Positions 17,631 through 27,382 of a stretch of 64,000 bases of DNA are shown piece by piece; position 1 is the stretch's first letter, and each line of letters opens with the position of its first letter. Position numbers and translations under genes: made by a program. A model generated the notes under the pieces. The model worked only from the letters and a program-made list of their open reading frames with translations. It ran no database searches and was not told the DNA's origin. The stretch is from Roseimicrobium sp. ORNL1 (GTDB lineage: Bacteria; Verrucomicrobiota; Verrucomicrobiia; Verrucomicrobiales; Verrucomicrobiaceae): positions 3,286,001-3,350,000 of the forward strand of contig NZ_CP049143.1 of NCBI RefSeq assembly GCF_011044495.1, read 5' to 3'.

Positions 17631-19689
17631 ACTCGTTCTTGTAGCCCTTGTCTCTGCGGGAGTTTCCGGACTTTCTGCTCAACAACCTGCTACCGGTCAG
17701 GGTGGGCCAAACGGAGGTGCACAGCAGCCTGTGGGCGCTCCCCAGGCAGCTGCACCAGCGGGAGCTCCTGCGGGCGCACAACCGCAACCGGGGGCCAATG
17801 GTGGCGCTACAGGAACGACGCTGAACTATCTCTACCAAGGCAAGCCTGCCGATGGCTCCGCTGCGAACGGCAGTGCCAATGCCATGGACGGCCTGAGGCG
17901 GAAGGGAGAGGCCATTGATATGCTAAGTGGGGCGGAGAATATGATTCCGCCAGAGCTCGAAAGTTTCCTCAACTCGGCTGAAGTGTCCGTGGACGAGGTG
18001 AAGAAGTATGAGCAATTGTTTAAAACGACGGTGAACATGCTGCGTGACAAGCGGCAGATGGGGGCTGCGGTAGAAAATCTCTATAGCTTGAGCGAATATC
18101 CTTGGGATGCCGGCATCAGCCGCATGCTGGCCAACCGCGTCATGGCCTTCTGCGATATGCGCAAGGGCCAGGCAGACCTGGATGTGGTAAACCGGGAACT
18201 GCTAAACAGGGTGAGGACCTCCAGCCGCAATGCTGATATGATTTCCGAAGAAGTCTGGCGCAAGGAGCAAGATCGCGCCCGGGTGGATTCCAACAGGGCC
18301 CGCATTCAGAACCAGAAGCAGCAGCAAAACAATTCCAACGATAAAAACTCAAAGGCCTTCCTGCCGAGTCCCAAAGAAGCTCAGGAAGCGGTCAATGGGG
18401 TGATGGGCAAACTGCAGCTCACGGAGGAGTATTTCAACTCGCTCGATGCCCGTGCTCGCATGAAGCTGAATGAAAAGGAAATGGAGGAGCTGGAGAAGAA
18501 AGCCAAGGCGGACTTCAAGAAGTTCGTCGATGTGCTTTTCCAGGGGCAGAGGCACTATCACGCGCGCATTGCGGCAGACTTCTACCGTGTGCTCTTTGGC
18601 GACGGCGATCTTCCTCCTGAGTTGGCTGCCCAGGCGACGGCTTCTTCGGAAATCATCCGCCAGACGGAGAGTGATATCGAGGTATTCAAATTCAAACTGG
18701 AAGGCAAGAAGGTGGCGTCCGCGTCCAAAATCCTTCGAGAAGCCTTCTTCCGCTCGCAATATCATCCAGCTCTACAGACCGTGTTGCTCAGGCAAAAACT
18801 TCCCGTGGCTGGCTATTATGAGGAGCTCCAGAAAGTGCAGGCGATGATTGAGGCAAAAGACTTCGTCAGGCTCGAGGTCGCTCTGCAGAATATTGAGCGC
18901 GATGCGGTGGATTTTGATGGCACCAAGCCCCGTGCTTTGGTGGAAGGCGTGAAGCGGGAAAGCCAGATGCGGCTTGGCATGGCCAAGCTGGCTGCGCAGA
19001 ATGGGAATCTCGACAAAGCTATGGAGGAATTCCGTGCGGCCGCCACCGCGTGGCCGGGCAATCCTGACCTGGAGAAGGCTTCCCAGCAATTCTTTGCCTC
19101 ACAGGACATGAAGACCCAGGGCACGGATGATTTTGATCGTGCTATCAAAGACCAGAACTATCGATTGGTCTTTGAAAACCAACTCCAGTTCGCCGGCGCG
19201 GTTCACGGGAATGCACAAAAAGAAGAGCAACTCAAGAAGGCATTGGAGAAGGTGAAGGCCGCAGAACTGGCCTATGAAAAGGCCTCCTTGCTGGAGCGCA
19301 GCAGGGACCCCTTTGGAGCGTGGGAAACGCTGGAGATCGCCTCTGAAGACTGGCCGGAAGACAGCAAGCTGAACAGGATGCGTGCAGACATCGCCGTGCG
19401 GGCTTCGGAGTTTGTGGCGTCCATTTCACGCGCACGTGAAGCTGAGCAGCGTGGCCAGGACGGATTCTCCCTCACCTGGTATCTGAATGCGCAACGTCAG
19501 TATCCGCCGAGCCAGCTCGCGAACGAAGGTATTGATCGTTTATCGGATGCCGTGCTTGGCAAGGGGCCTCGCCCAAGCGAGAAAGCGCGTGGGACGTCCG
19601 CTCCGTCTGCAAGCCGGTCCAGCCGTGATAAGGACGGAGATGTCGACAAGGACGCAGGCGCCGAAGTGGCCAAAAGTTCCGAGAAGTAA
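17605..19689 (+). CDS. Exported TPR-like/coiled-coil protein
   Basis: A 694-residue protein with an N-terminal signal peptide (basic start, then VLVALVSAGVSGLSA, cleavage near residue 25). An Ala/Gly/Pro/Gln-rich linker of about 45 residues follows. The mature region is almost all helix, with charged coiled-coil stretches around 220-300 and TPR-like helical pairs from about 370 to 650 (for example KLAAQNGNLDKAMEEF). The last 35 residues are Ser/Lys/Asp-rich and disordered. There are no catalytic motifs. It overlaps the preceding membrane protein gene and is followed 53 bp later by an ABC transporter gene. TPR repeats usually mediate protein contacts, so a scaffold or assembly role in the periplasm is likely. 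Confidence 0.7.
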   Translation: MHVASRRNKLVLVALVSAGVSGLSAQQPATGQGGPNGGAQQPVGAPQAAAPAGAPAGAQPQPGANGGATGTTLNYLYQGKPADGSAANGSANAMDGLRRKGEAIDMLSGAENMIPPELESFLNSAEVSVDEVKKYEQLFKTTVNMLRDKRQMGAAVENLYSLSEYPWDAGISRMLANRVMAFCDMRKGQADLDVVNRELLNRVRTSSRNADMISEEVWRKEQDRARVDSNRARIQNQKQQQNNSNDKNSKAFLPSPKEAQEAVNGVMGKLQLTEEYFNSLDARARMKLNEKEMEELEKKAKADFKKFVDVLFQGQRHYHARIAADFYRVLFGDGDLPPELAAQATASSEIIRQTESDIEVFKFKLEGKKVASASKILREAFFRSQYHPALQTVLLRQKLPVAGYYEELQKVQAMIEAKDFVRLEVALQNIERDAVDFDGTKPRALVEGVKRESQMRLGMAKLAAQNGNLDKAMEEFRAAATAWPGNPDLEKASQQFFASQDMKTQGTDDFDRAIKDQNYRLVFENQLQFAGAVHGNAQKEEQLKKALEKVKAAELAYEKASLLERSRDPFGAWETLEIASEDWPEDSKLNRMRADIAVRASEFVASISRAREAEQRGQDGFSLTWYLNAQRQYPPSQLANEGIDRLSDAVLGKGPRPSEKARGTSAPSASRSSRDKDGDVDKDAGAEVAKSSEK

Positions 19690-19742
19690 TCGTCCGGAAT
19701 TATCGACGCAACGAGGGTATCTGAGGCTGACTGCGTATTCAC

Positions 19743-21416
19743 ATGGCGGGTATTCGTGCAACCCATCTTCACCTTGCCGCGCCCAACGACGCGAACCGGC
19801 TGCTGCTGAATGATCTTACATTCACCATCCCCAGCGGTACGTTCGCGGTCATTGTAGGACCATCTGGCTGTGGCAAGAGCACTCTCTTAAAGACCCTATG
19901 CGGATTGCTCGCACCCACGGCGGGTGAGGTCACCGTGGCAGGCAGCGATCCGGCGCACCTTCGCAGTGGATTGCCTTTGGCGATGGGATACCTGCCGCAA
20001 TTCGCGGCGTTTCACGAGACGCTGACGGTTCAAGAGGTGCTGCGCTATGCCATGAAGCTGCGGTTACCTGGCGCCGTGCCTCATGAGCAGAGAGAGGCGT
20101 GGCTCGCCAACGTGATTTCCCTGGCAGGGTTGGGCGGCTTGCTGCAGCAGCGCATTGAGACGCTTTCAGGTGGGCAACGTCGGCGCCTGGCGCTCGCGGA
20201 GGAGCTTATTGGTGACCCACAGATTCTGTTCCTCGACGAGCTGACCAGCGGGTTGGATCCGCATGCAGAACTGGAAATGATGCAGTGGATGGCCCGCCTC
20301 GTCCAACAGACAGGCAAGACCGTGGTGCTGGTGACTCATTCCATCACCAACCTTCATCAGGCCGGAATGGTTTTGTTTCTCAACCGGGGGAGCCTGCTCT
20401 ATTCAGGTCCACCGGATGGCGTGCTTGAGTATTTTGGTGCGGAAAACTGGGAATCCATCTATGCGGCTGCGGATCATTATGCTCCCTTCCAGGGTCAGGG
20501 TGGGGAAGCGCAGTTGACACCGGAGGCGCCGGAGGTGCTACGCACGGCGCCGCCTGCGGGCATGGTGCGCCAGTTCGTGGCGGTGATGCACCGGCAGGCG
20601 ACTCTCTTCTTCAGGGATCGAGGCCAGCTGGTGCTGCATCTGTTGCTGCTGATATCCTTTCCCCTGCTCGTCGCTGTCTTTGCCTCCAGCGGTTTGCCGG
20701 CGGTGAAGAGCCTCTCGCTGAAAATCGAGACCAGTGTGGTGGATAGCCTTGTGGAGCGCATTCACTATCTGAAGGAGTCCTTCCACGTGTCTGCACTGGT
20801 GGCCGGCCTCAGCATGTTTCAGGTCATCCTGCTCACGCTTATGGGTGCGAACAATGGCGCCCGGGAAATCGCCAAGGAACGGGATATCCTGCAGAAGGAA
20901 TTGCGCGCGGGTCTTTCGCCGCTGGCCTATGTATGGACGAAGCTGGTGCAGGTACTTTTCCTGAGCCTGCTGCAGAGCGCCTGGATGACGTGGTTCGTAA
21001 AGACCAAGTGCGGCTTCCCCGGTGATATGGGGGCGCAGTTTCTCATCCTATTCCTGGCCACGGCTGCCATGAGTGGTACATGCCTCATGTTCTCCGCCCT
21101 GGCGAAATCCCCGGAGCGAGCTTCGCTCATGGCCATCTATCTGGTGGGTTTGCAATTGCCTCTCTCCGGCGCGGTGCTCGCGCTGCCTGAGTGGTTGACT
21201 TTGATCACGCGCCCTTTTATTGCCGCCTATTGGGGCTGGAGCGGTTATCTTCGCACCTTTGAATCCTTCCGCCACTATGATGTGGTTCAGCAGTCCACCA
21301 AGACGACCATCGCCGCCTATGACGTGTGTTGGGTGATTCTCGCCTTTCACCTGGTGGTCAGTGCCTTGGTCACTTGGATGGTGCTTCTGCGCAGCAAAAC
21401 CCGCCCCAGCGTATGA
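19743..21416 (+). CDS. ABC transporter, ATP-binding and ABC-2 permease fusion (ABCG-like half transporter)
   Basis: 557 residues. The N-terminal nucleotide-binding domain has Walker A GPSGCGKST at 39-47, signature LSGGQRRRL near 141, Walker B ILFLDELTSGLDP near 160, and the switch His in VTHS near 198. After a linker (240-275) the C-terminal half is an ABC-2 type membrane domain with about six hydrophobic segments between 295 and 550. NBD-then-TMD order in one chain is the ABCG/white half-transporter layout; two copies would form the exporter. The substrate is unknown. The neighbouring exported proteins and the coupled alpha/beta-hydrolase gene (ATGA overlap) suggest an envelope-related lipid, glycan or peptide substrate. 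It is not MacB-like, as the order is NBD first and there is no large periplasmic domain. Confidence 0.88.
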   Translation: MAGIRATHLHLAAPNDANRLLLNDLTFTIPSGTFAVIVGPSGCGKSTLLKTLCGLLAPTAGEVTVAGSDPAHLRSGLPLAMGYLPQFAAFHETLTVQEVLRYAMKLRLPGAVPHEQREAWLANVISLAGLGGLLQQRIETLSGGQRRRLALAEELIGDPQILFLDELTSGLDPHAELEMMQWMARLVQQTGKTVVLVTHSITNLHQAGMVLFLNRGSLLYSGPPDGVLEYFGAENWESIYAAADHYAPFQGQGGEAQLTPEAPEVLRTAPPAGMVRQFVAVMHRQATLFFRDRGQLVLHLLLLISFPLLVAVFASSGLPAVKSLSLKIETSVVDSLVERIHYLKESFHVSALVAGLSMFQVILLTLMGANNGAREIAKERDILQKELRAGLSPLAYVWTKLVQVLFLSLLQSAWMTWFVKTKCGFPGDMGAQFLILFLATAAMSGTCLMFSALAKSPERASLMAIYLVGLQLPLSGAVLALPEWLTLITRPFIAAYWGWSGYLRTFESFRHYDVVQQSTKTTIAAYDVCWVILAFHLVVSALVTWMVLLRSKTRPSV

Positions 21417-22285
21417 ACTCACGGCTCATCCTACGCCTGTCGCGCACTGCTTCCAACATTGCCTCTGCGCTTTTGCTACTGGTAACCGTGGCTGGTGCGG
21501 AGGAGCTCCCGGCCATTAGTAGGTTAAGTCTTCCCACCAATGAGTTTATCCAGCGGGCAGATTTCTACTATGTGAAGCCGTCTGGAACGCCGAAGGCGGT
21601 GCTGGTGTTGTGCCCCGGGAAAAACGGCAATGGGGAGGGGTGGATCAAGGATGCGGTCTGGGCGAAGTTTGCCGCAGAGCACGACCTTCTGTTGGCTGGA
21701 CTCTCCTTCGCCTCAAAAAGCAATTATCCACTTCCGTGCTATTCAGATGCTCGGACAGTGTCCGGTGAGCTGGTGCTGGAAGGCATCAAGCAGGCGGGTG
21801 GGGAAGGCCTGCCCATCCTGATGTATGGATTCTCAGCCGGTGCTCGGTTCACGGCGTCCTTTGTGGAGCGTTATCCGGACAAGATGCTCACCTGGTGTGC
21901 CTGCGGGGTAGGGCAGTGGATTCCACCGCTCAAGGAATCCAAGCCACCCGCGGGCATCGTGGCTACGGGCGAGTATGATGCCGGCTGCTTCTGGGCATCC
22001 CTCCAGTATTTCCAACAAGGTCGACAACTCGACCGCGAGTGGACCTGGGTGAGCGCCCCCAAGGTGGGGCATCAGCGTAGCAAGGAGCTGGAGGATTTTG
22101 TGCGCGAGTACTTCGCGATGCGGCTGGCCGGGATTGGCCAAAAGGAGGCGGCAACGAAATCTGAGTGGCGGGATATTGATACCAAGAAGCCGCTCACCAC
22201 GATATCCGCCCAAGAAAATCCCATCTTTGCAACCAGCATTCCGGGGGATTTGGGGGTGAGTTGGGAAAAACTCCATCATCCTTGA
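21413..22285 (+). CDS. Secreted alpha/beta-hydrolase-like protein (one module)
   Basis: The ATG at 21413 overlaps the ABC transporter stop (ATGA), giving 290 residues; the open frame upstream is a shadow. A signal peptide (about residues 1-29, ending VAGAEE) is followed by one alpha/beta-hydrolase fold: strand LVLCPG, nucleophile elbow GFSAG with Ser about 140, a GEYDAG segment that could carry the acid, and GHQRS with a candidate catalytic His. Esterase/peptidase-type (poly(3-hydroxybutyrate) depolymerase or Xaa-Pro-like) proteins share this arrangement. It is the only single-module member in the window with a fully classical GxSxG; larger paralogues start at 27764 and 29803, and a broken copy lies at 27383. 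Confidence 0.75.
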   Translation: MNSRLILRLSRTASNIASALLLLVTVAGAEELPAISRLSLPTNEFIQRADFYYVKPSGTPKAVLVLCPGKNGNGEGWIKDAVWAKFAAEHDLLLAGLSFASKSNYPLPCYSDARTVSGELVLEGIKQAGGEGLPILMYGFSAGARFTASFVERYPDKMLTWCACGVGQWIPPLKESKPPAGIVATGEYDAGCFWASLQYFQQGRQLDREWTWVSAPKVGHQRSKELEDFVREYFAMRLAGIGQKEAATKSEWRDIDTKKPLTTISAQENPIFATSIPGDLGVSWEKLHHP

Positions 22286-22313
22286 GCGCTCGAGTGGGGC
22301 CGGAAGAAGGGGA

Positions 22314-23849
22314 TTATTGCTGAGCCTTCTTGCCGGCAGCTTCTTGTTCCTGCTCCCAGCGCAAATCTCCCTCAAAGTGAATGCCGCCTTTCGAACCTTC
22401 GTCATTGAAGGGATAGACTTTCACCCGGCGAGTCCCATCCTCCGGATGATAATGGTCGCGTAGCATGTAGAAGAGTTCGAAGCTGCGGACTTTCGTTGTG
22501 TGGTTGTTGTTCCACTCGCGTACAGCATATTCTGCGTACGCGCGAATGAATGGACCGGAACGGACAAGAAACATCCCGTGAAGATGTTTGTGCCAACGCG
22601 CATTTTTGAATTCCGAGGCTATGCCTGAACGAGGATGCTCCCAGGACACTGGAACTCCTCCATGCAGAGGGTCGACTATCCTGCCATCTTCAAGAACCGC
22701 CCGACCTACATACCAGCCATCGCGGGTCGCCGGACGAGGTGCGAAAAACTGCCAATTCTGGGAGAGACCGATCCAGTGGCCTGGGATTTTGAACGAGGCG
22801 GGAAAGCTTTTTGAAAGCCATGTTGGATAGAGCGTGGCGGCATTCCACCATACGATGTAGAACAGAAATACGCAAACCAACACAGGAGAACACAGGTCAA
22901 AGTATGAGCTCCGCAATTCCTTAGGGGTAGGAAATTGGCTGTTGGTTGTTCTCGGAACTCTCAAAGTCGCGCCAAGCTTGGATGCAAGCCAATCCCAAAA
23001 AGGACCCGGCAGGAAGAGGAGCCAAGCGGCGCCGCATGTCCAGGGGAAAATCCCGAGTCGCATGGTCAATCCAATGCCCGCTAGATGGAAGAATTGGAAG
23101 GCAAACACAGCGAGTGTCCTCGCTATCCAGTAGCGGTTGCCAAGCAAGGCGATGATGGGGCCCAGTTCTTCCAGCCAAAGGGTTGCTGCGGTCAGGAACT
23201 GCAGGAACGATGGAAATTGAAGGGCTGATGCTGCCAGCGGTTTTTGAAACGACTCGATTGCAATGGCAAGTTGAACGGCAGAGCCCTCTTCTCTCCATAC
23301 GGGATCGCTTTTGAAAAGTGCGGTCGCCCAGTACATGAGGCAAATTTGCAACAGCAGCGCTCGAGAGGGCCAGCCAGTGATGGTGTGACCCGGCGAGCGC
23401 AATCGAGCCTGCCTCCACGCCATACCAGGGAGAAACAAACTCCAAAACAGCAGGACACTAATAAGTGTGTCCGCACCCATATTCACTCCAGGAAGGCGGT
23501 TCTGCACTGAAGTGACGAGCAGTAGGCAGCATGGAAGCGCCAGGCGTGTGCGCCATCCGACCGCCAGCCAGAACCCTGAGGCACAGGTAAGCAGCAGCAT
23601 CAAGGCGTTGAAGAACACACTGCCATCGAGAAGCTGAAATGACCACAGCCATGGGGTCGCACCAATCTGCTTGAAAGCTTCTGCTCGGGGCCAGAGCCCG
23701 TCGTCCGAATAATGGGCTCGCACATCGGCCAGACGAAGCAGCATGTCAGTGGCGATAATCAGCCCCAAGGCAATGCGAAAGCACGCTAGGGATCTGGTGT
23801 CGATGCTTAAGGAAAATTTAGGGGTTGTATAACGGTTTCCGATCGACAT
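22314..23849 (-). CDS. HTTM (vitamin K carboxylase-like) membrane protein, copy 1
   Basis: The ATG at 23849 is preferred over the TTG at 23873; this yields 511 residues. About eight to ten hydrophobic segments fill residues 20-310. They include the signature block LLLQICLMYWATALFKSDPVWRE, which matches the HTTM/vitamin K-dependent gamma-carboxylase core pattern (aromatic-x-alpha...ALxK...W). The C-terminal ~180 residues form a soluble region with the segment NWQFFAPRPATRDGW. HTTM proteins are bacterial homologues of VKGC; most have unknown activity. The paralogue at 35428-36912 shares both blocks. The gene runs divergently from a tiny secreted peptide gene, only 47 bp away, an arrangement repeated in copy 2, so the peptide could be a partner or substrate. 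Confidence 0.82.
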   Translation of the reverse strand: MSIGNRYTTPKFSLSIDTRSLACFRIALGLIIATDMLLRLADVRAHYSDDGLWPRAEAFKQIGATPWLWSFQLLDGSVFFNALMLLLTCASGFWLAVGWRTRLALPCCLLLVTSVQNRLPGVNMGADTLISVLLFWSLFLPGMAWRQARLRSPGHTITGWPSRALLLQICLMYWATALFKSDPVWREEGSAVQLAIAIESFQKPLAASALQFPSFLQFLTAATLWLEELGPIIALLGNRYWIARTLAVFAFQFFHLAGIGLTMRLGIFPWTCGAAWLLFLPGPFWDWLASKLGATLRVPRTTNSQFPTPKELRSSYFDLCSPVLVCVFLFYIVWWNAATLYPTWLSKSFPASFKIPGHWIGLSQNWQFFAPRPATRDGWYVGRAVLEDGRIVDPLHGGVPVSWEHPRSGIASEFKNARWHKHLHGMFLVRSGPFIRAYAEYAVREWNNNHTTKVRSFELFYMLRDHYHPEDGTRRVKVYPFNDEGSKGGIHFEGDLRWEQEQEAAGKKAQQ

Positions 23850-23896
23850 TGCAATGAAGTGGGCCAATATCAATGGATACTCAAACCAGAAAAGTG

Positions 23897-24073
23897 ATGA
23901 AAAATCTTATTAAGTTCTCCCTGGCGACCGCTCTTTTGGCTCTTGCGCACTATGGATTCCATGTGGCTGCTGCTGTGAGGCACCATCACAGCCACGAAGT
24001 CGGATATACAGATTCCTCGACCTCGAGCAGTAACTCTTGCAACCCGAGTACTACTACCACCACCGGGGACTAG
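23897..24073 (+). CDS. Small exported peptide with a single C-terminal Cys, copy 1
   Basis: An in-frame ATG at 23873 exists, but the start at 23897 matches the layout of copy 2 and gives a classical signal peptide: MKNLIKF, then ALLALAHYGFHVAAA. The 58-residue product has a His-rich stretch (RHHHSH) and a Ser/Thr-rich tail with one cysteine in SNSCNPST. The copy-2 peptide at 36989 has the same size, leader and single Cys followed by x-Pro (EACDPGD). The gene starts 47 bp from the divergent HTTM gene and lies 37 bp before the RHS-like gene. Its function is unknown; a secreted, possibly modified peptide is a reasonable guess. Confidence 0.6.
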   Translation: MKNLIKFSLATALLALAHYGFHVAAAVRHHHSHEVGYTDSSTSSSNSCNPSTTTTTGD

Positions 24074-24110
24074 TAGAGGTGGCTTCCGTCACTATTTGCG
24101 GGGTTGAATT

Positions 24111-25415
24111 ATGTGGGTTGCTAGGGTTTTCACGTCAATGTGTGCCATCGTGGTCTGCGCAGTAGCGGCCTCGTTGGCACATGCTGCCGACCCTTACGTC
24201 TTTCGATATTTAGATAACGCTTTAGGTTTTGCGGATAAGCAGGGCAGCCTCTGCAATTGGTGGAATGCTGATGAGAAAATCGTGCTCGACGGCGAGACAG
24301 AGTTGCCGGTCCGCTTCCTATTTACGAGCAGTCAGAGGAATGTGGCTGACGGTTGCTTGGGACATGGTTGGTGGTTTCCTTTGTTTGAAAGCACTGTGGT
24401 GCAAAGCGACGAGGGCAAGGTCTTGATGCATGCCCCAGGAGGCTTCGTGTTCCATTTGTTGCAAGACGCCAAGAATGCTGACAAATATGCATCGCCGGAC
24501 GGGTTGATGGAAGGGAGGCTCCTATCTGGTGACGGGTTTGAAGTCAAGGATCACAAAGGGGGGTGGGGATTTCGTTTCCACAAAGGCAGATTACAGGAAG
24601 CTGTAACTCCGACGGGTGACGAACTGCGCTGGATCTATGAGGGCACGCGCGTCGTGAAGCTTACCTCGAAGAAGAAGGGCGATCTCATTACGGCGCGATA
24701 CAATCAAGAAGGTCTGCTGGAACGTTTCGACCTCACCCAGAGCAAGTACTGGACACAGTTCGGGTATACTCAGTACCCGTTGATGGCTAAAGTTCTGGAG
24801 AAAGCCGTGCCAGTGAGGATGGTACAGAGTGTGGGTGCAGTGAAGGCACCTGGGTTCGATGGCCGAATTAACTATGAGCCCGACACCGAGGCAGAGTCGT
24901 TGGCGATGAAAGTCAACTATGTGAGTCAGGCCACAGGCAAAAAACTGACGGAGAACTACAGCTGGGACTTGAATAGTGGGCATATCCTGACTGATCCTAG
25001 TCACACCTACACACTCACCTTCCCGGAGTCTGTCGGTGCGGGTCCTAGCAAGGTCGTGCGTACGGACGCGGCCGGTAAGAGCGAGAGCTACTCTTATGAC
25101 ACGAAAACTGGAGTTTGGGAGCACCTAAAGAAGAGTGGCGCAGTTGATAGGTATCACTACGTCTTAACACCCGGGCCAAACTATGGCAAGGTGCGTCGCC
25201 GAGATCTGCTGAAAGCGGGTTCAGACTCCGGCTTTTTGAAGGTATATGAGGCCTCGTGGGACAGCGCGGGAAGGACTCTTCGTGAAATTGGAGAGAATTA
25301 TTCTGTCACTTGGCAATACGGACAGGACGGCAGTGTCGTTGATTGCACTGTGGTTGACTTGACTACGGGAAAAAGGACCTCGGTCACGAATATGTTAAAA
25401 ACGATTGTTCCATGA
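24111..25415 (+). CDS. Exported YD/RHS-like beta-repeat protein, copy 1
   Basis: 434 residues with a signal peptide (about 1-25, SLAHAA). The mature protein is a chain of beta-hairpin repeats of the RHS/YD type without a toxin tail: tracts such as GWGFRFHKGRL and YSYDTKTGVWEH repeat the W/Y-x-Y-D-x-x-G pattern. The beginning of the mature region (RYLDNALGFADKQG) aligns with copy 2 (RQSNALGLADRYG at 37175), and both contain LGHGWWFPLFE/FGQGWWCPLLE, so these are clear paralogues. The downstream PDZ gene is coupled by ATGA. RHS-like folds often enclose or present a partner polypeptide, and the adjacent small peptide is a candidate, by inference only. Confidence 0.72.
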   Translation: MWVARVFTSMCAIVVCAVAASLAHAADPYVFRYLDNALGFADKQGSLCNWWNADEKIVLDGETELPVRFLFTSSQRNVADGCLGHGWWFPLFESTVVQSDEGKVLMHAPGGFVFHLLQDAKNADKYASPDGLMEGRLLSGDGFEVKDHKGGWGFRFHKGRLQEAVTPTGDELRWIYEGTRVVKLTSKKKGDLITARYNQEGLLERFDLTQSKYWTQFGYTQYPLMAKVLEKAVPVRMVQSVGAVKAPGFDGRINYEPDTEAESLAMKVNYVSQATGKKLTENYSWDLNSGHILTDPSHTYTLTFPESVGAGPSKVVRTDAAGKSESYSYDTKTGVWEHLKKSGAVDRYHYVLTPGPNYGKVRRRDLLKAGSDSGFLKVYEASWDSAGRTLREIGENYSVTWQYGQDGSVVDCTVVDLTTGKRTSVTNMLKTIVP

Positions 25416-26704
25416 GTCACAAGCTGAAGAAACATATGAGGAGGGTTTCCGTCGATGATGGTCATCATGAATCGGCCGGATTTGCGCGTATCTCCCTTGC
25501 GAGGTTTCTGGTCCATACTTGCGTAGTGGGATTCGTAGGAGCGAGCATCTTTGGCGGAAGTGTCCTGCATGGGCAAACGCCCACAGATAGCAAGCCAGCA
25601 AAGCCTCAACCGTCGCCGCGTGGAAAGCTGGAACTCAAGAAACTGCCGATCGAAGTTCCCAGGCTGGACGCCTTGGTTGACGGATTGGGAGTGCACAGCA
25701 AATATATCGTTCAAACTGTCAAGGAGGTGTTGCCATCCACCAAGACGAGCCCAGGAGGAGTCCGCACTACGAGACGTATTTATGAACGGGCTACAGACTG
25801 TCTGATGGTTGAGAGCTGGCTCAACTCCAATGCCACCGAGGTTTCCAACTCATCGACAGAGAAGGGGGAGGTGGAGAAGATCCTGATTTTTGAGAAGGAT
25901 GCCTTCTATTCTTGTAATGCCAAGGGGATCTGGACAAAGCTGCAGAACTTTGCTGAGGTGCGGTCCGATTTGAGCACAAGCACTCCATACGGAGGTTCGG
26001 TACACATATTTGAGACTCTTTTCGCAGCGCCAGTCTTGGGCCTCAAAATTGAAAGGATAAAGAAGAGTTGCCAGGACGTCATGAAGGAAGTCGCGGCCAA
26101 TCCGAGCAAGATGAGCCTGATGGCTGATCAGGTCGGAAGGGCGACGGATCTGTTGATGGCATTGCAAGAGAGGCCGATTCGACTGAAGGATGCTGAAATG
26201 ATGCCAATGCTGAAGATGCCCAGCAAAGGCTCCGAAACTCTGATCACATTCCTCCCGGAAAACGACAAACTGATCCAATCCATCAGTTTGACGCGAAATG
26301 GCAGGCTTGCAGGCACATGTGAGAACCTCTTTCTCAACGAGGTGGTGGACAAGCCCACTCGACCGGATCAGATTTCGCGACTCCTATCACCGACGCTGGC
26401 ATCAGGTCAGAACAAAAAAACAACAAACTTTGAGGCTATGGAGCGGGAGTGGCGCGCTCTGCCGCCCGATCGGAAGGCGGAAACTCTTGGGGCTGTCTTG
26501 GTTCCCTCTGCAAAGGGCCTCAAAGTTTTGCAGGTGTTTCCTGAGTCCAATGCAAAATCTATGGGGCTGGTTCCCGGGGACGAGATTGTCGCCGTGGATG
26601 GGGCTGCCGTGAGCGACATTTCAGCGCCGATGGCCATCAAAATGTTTGTAAATAAAAACGTAGAGTTAACACTCGCAAACGGAAAAAAATACATAAAACC
26701 ATGA
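25412..26704 (+). CDS. Exported protein with C-terminal PDZ domain
   Basis: 430 residues. A long basic N-terminus precedes a hydrophobic segment at about 30-50 (signal peptide or anchor, ending VLHGQ), then a Pro/Lys-rich linker. The central region (about 75-330) has no recognised fold. A PDZ domain occupies about 350-425, with the carboxylate-binding-type strand and the typical GLVPGDEIVAVDG loop. PDZ domains bind C-terminal tails of partner proteins; no Ser protease triad is seen, so it is not DegP-like. It is coupled at both ends (ATGA overlaps) with the RHS-like and Cys-rich genes, which points to one secreted complex. Confidence 0.7.
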   Translation: MSHKLKKHMRRVSVDDGHHESAGFARISLARFLVHTCVVGFVGASIFGGSVLHGQTPTDSKPAKPQPSPRGKLELKKLPIEVPRLDALVDGLGVHSKYIVQTVKEVLPSTKTSPGGVRTTRRIYERATDCLMVESWLNSNATEVSNSSTEKGEVEKILIFEKDAFYSCNAKGIWTKLQNFAEVRSDLSTSTPYGGSVHIFETLFAAPVLGLKIERIKKSCQDVMKEVAANPSKMSLMADQVGRATDLLMALQERPIRLKDAEMMPMLKMPSKGSETLITFLPENDKLIQSISLTRNGRLAGTCENLFLNEVVDKPTRPDQISRLLSPTLASGQNKKTTNFEAMEREWRALPPDRKAETLGAVLVPSAKGLKVLQVFPESNAKSMGLVPGDEIVAVDGAAVSDISAPMAIKMFVNKNVELTLANGKKYIKP

Positions 26705-27228
26705 AAGAACATTTCCGATTCAATTCCTCTATTTGGTCAGTGCAAGCAGCAGTGCTAGGTGGCTTGGTATGCTTTGGCGGCTTACTGCAGGATGGCCGTG
26801 CGGCCGATTGCTCGGGTGACCAAGTGATACCTCCAGCAGATGGCAGTGCCCATGTGGAGGACATTCCTGCCCAGGTGATTATGGAGGTTCAGAATAGTTC
26901 AAGTTACGAAGGGTGTATCGCAGGGGCGTTTACCATTAACGATGACAACTTTGACTTTGTGGACTATGTCACTTCTGGACAGGAGAGTGAGCCGGTCGAA
27001 GATGATTCATGTGCGTCCGGGTACAGGGTGTATGCCTATGACTCGGTGTATTCTATTGGTTGGTACTACTATGAGGGCGACGTCGAGATGCGTGATGAGG
27101 ATTCTGACTGTCCGAAGTGCGATGAGAAACCGAGTGTGTCGGTCTCGGGCAGTATCGCGGCGCATTCGGGACCAGCTACGAATATGTCCTCCGCCACTCC
27201 ATGCGGATGCGTTCCGATCTGGGCATAG
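26701..27228 (+). CDS. Exported acidic Cys-rich protein, copy 1
   Basis: 175 residues, coupled to the PDZ gene by ATGA. The signal peptide spans about 1-35 (VLGGLVCFGGLLQDGRAA, cleavage before DCSG). The mature part is strongly acidic and Tyr-rich with cysteines in DCSG, EGCIAG, DSCASG, DCPKCDE and PCGC, enough for several disulfides or a metal site. Copy 2 of the cassette has a different but equally Cys-rich protein at 38512. No family is recognised. The gene is last in the copy-1 operon; beyond it lies a pseudogene region. Confidence 0.65.
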   Translation: MKEHFRFNSSIWSVQAAVLGGLVCFGGLLQDGRAADCSGDQVIPPADGSAHVEDIPAQVIMEVQNSSSYEGCIAGAFTINDDNFDFVDYVTSGQESEPVEDDSCASGYRVYAYDSVYSIGWYYYEGDVEMRDEDSDCPKCDEKPSVSVSGSIAAHSGPATNMSSATPCGCVPIWA

Positions 27229-27382
27229 CCTCCTTAGTATGAAGAAGTAGTTTGGATGCGAGGGAGGAGGGATGCTCGGACCGTCGCGCGTCTTCCTCCA
27301 TCGACATGCGAGGTTTAGCTCAAGGGAGCAGCATGGGAAGATGGATAAAGTGGGTACGAAGAATTTATCTACCCTGAAGGGG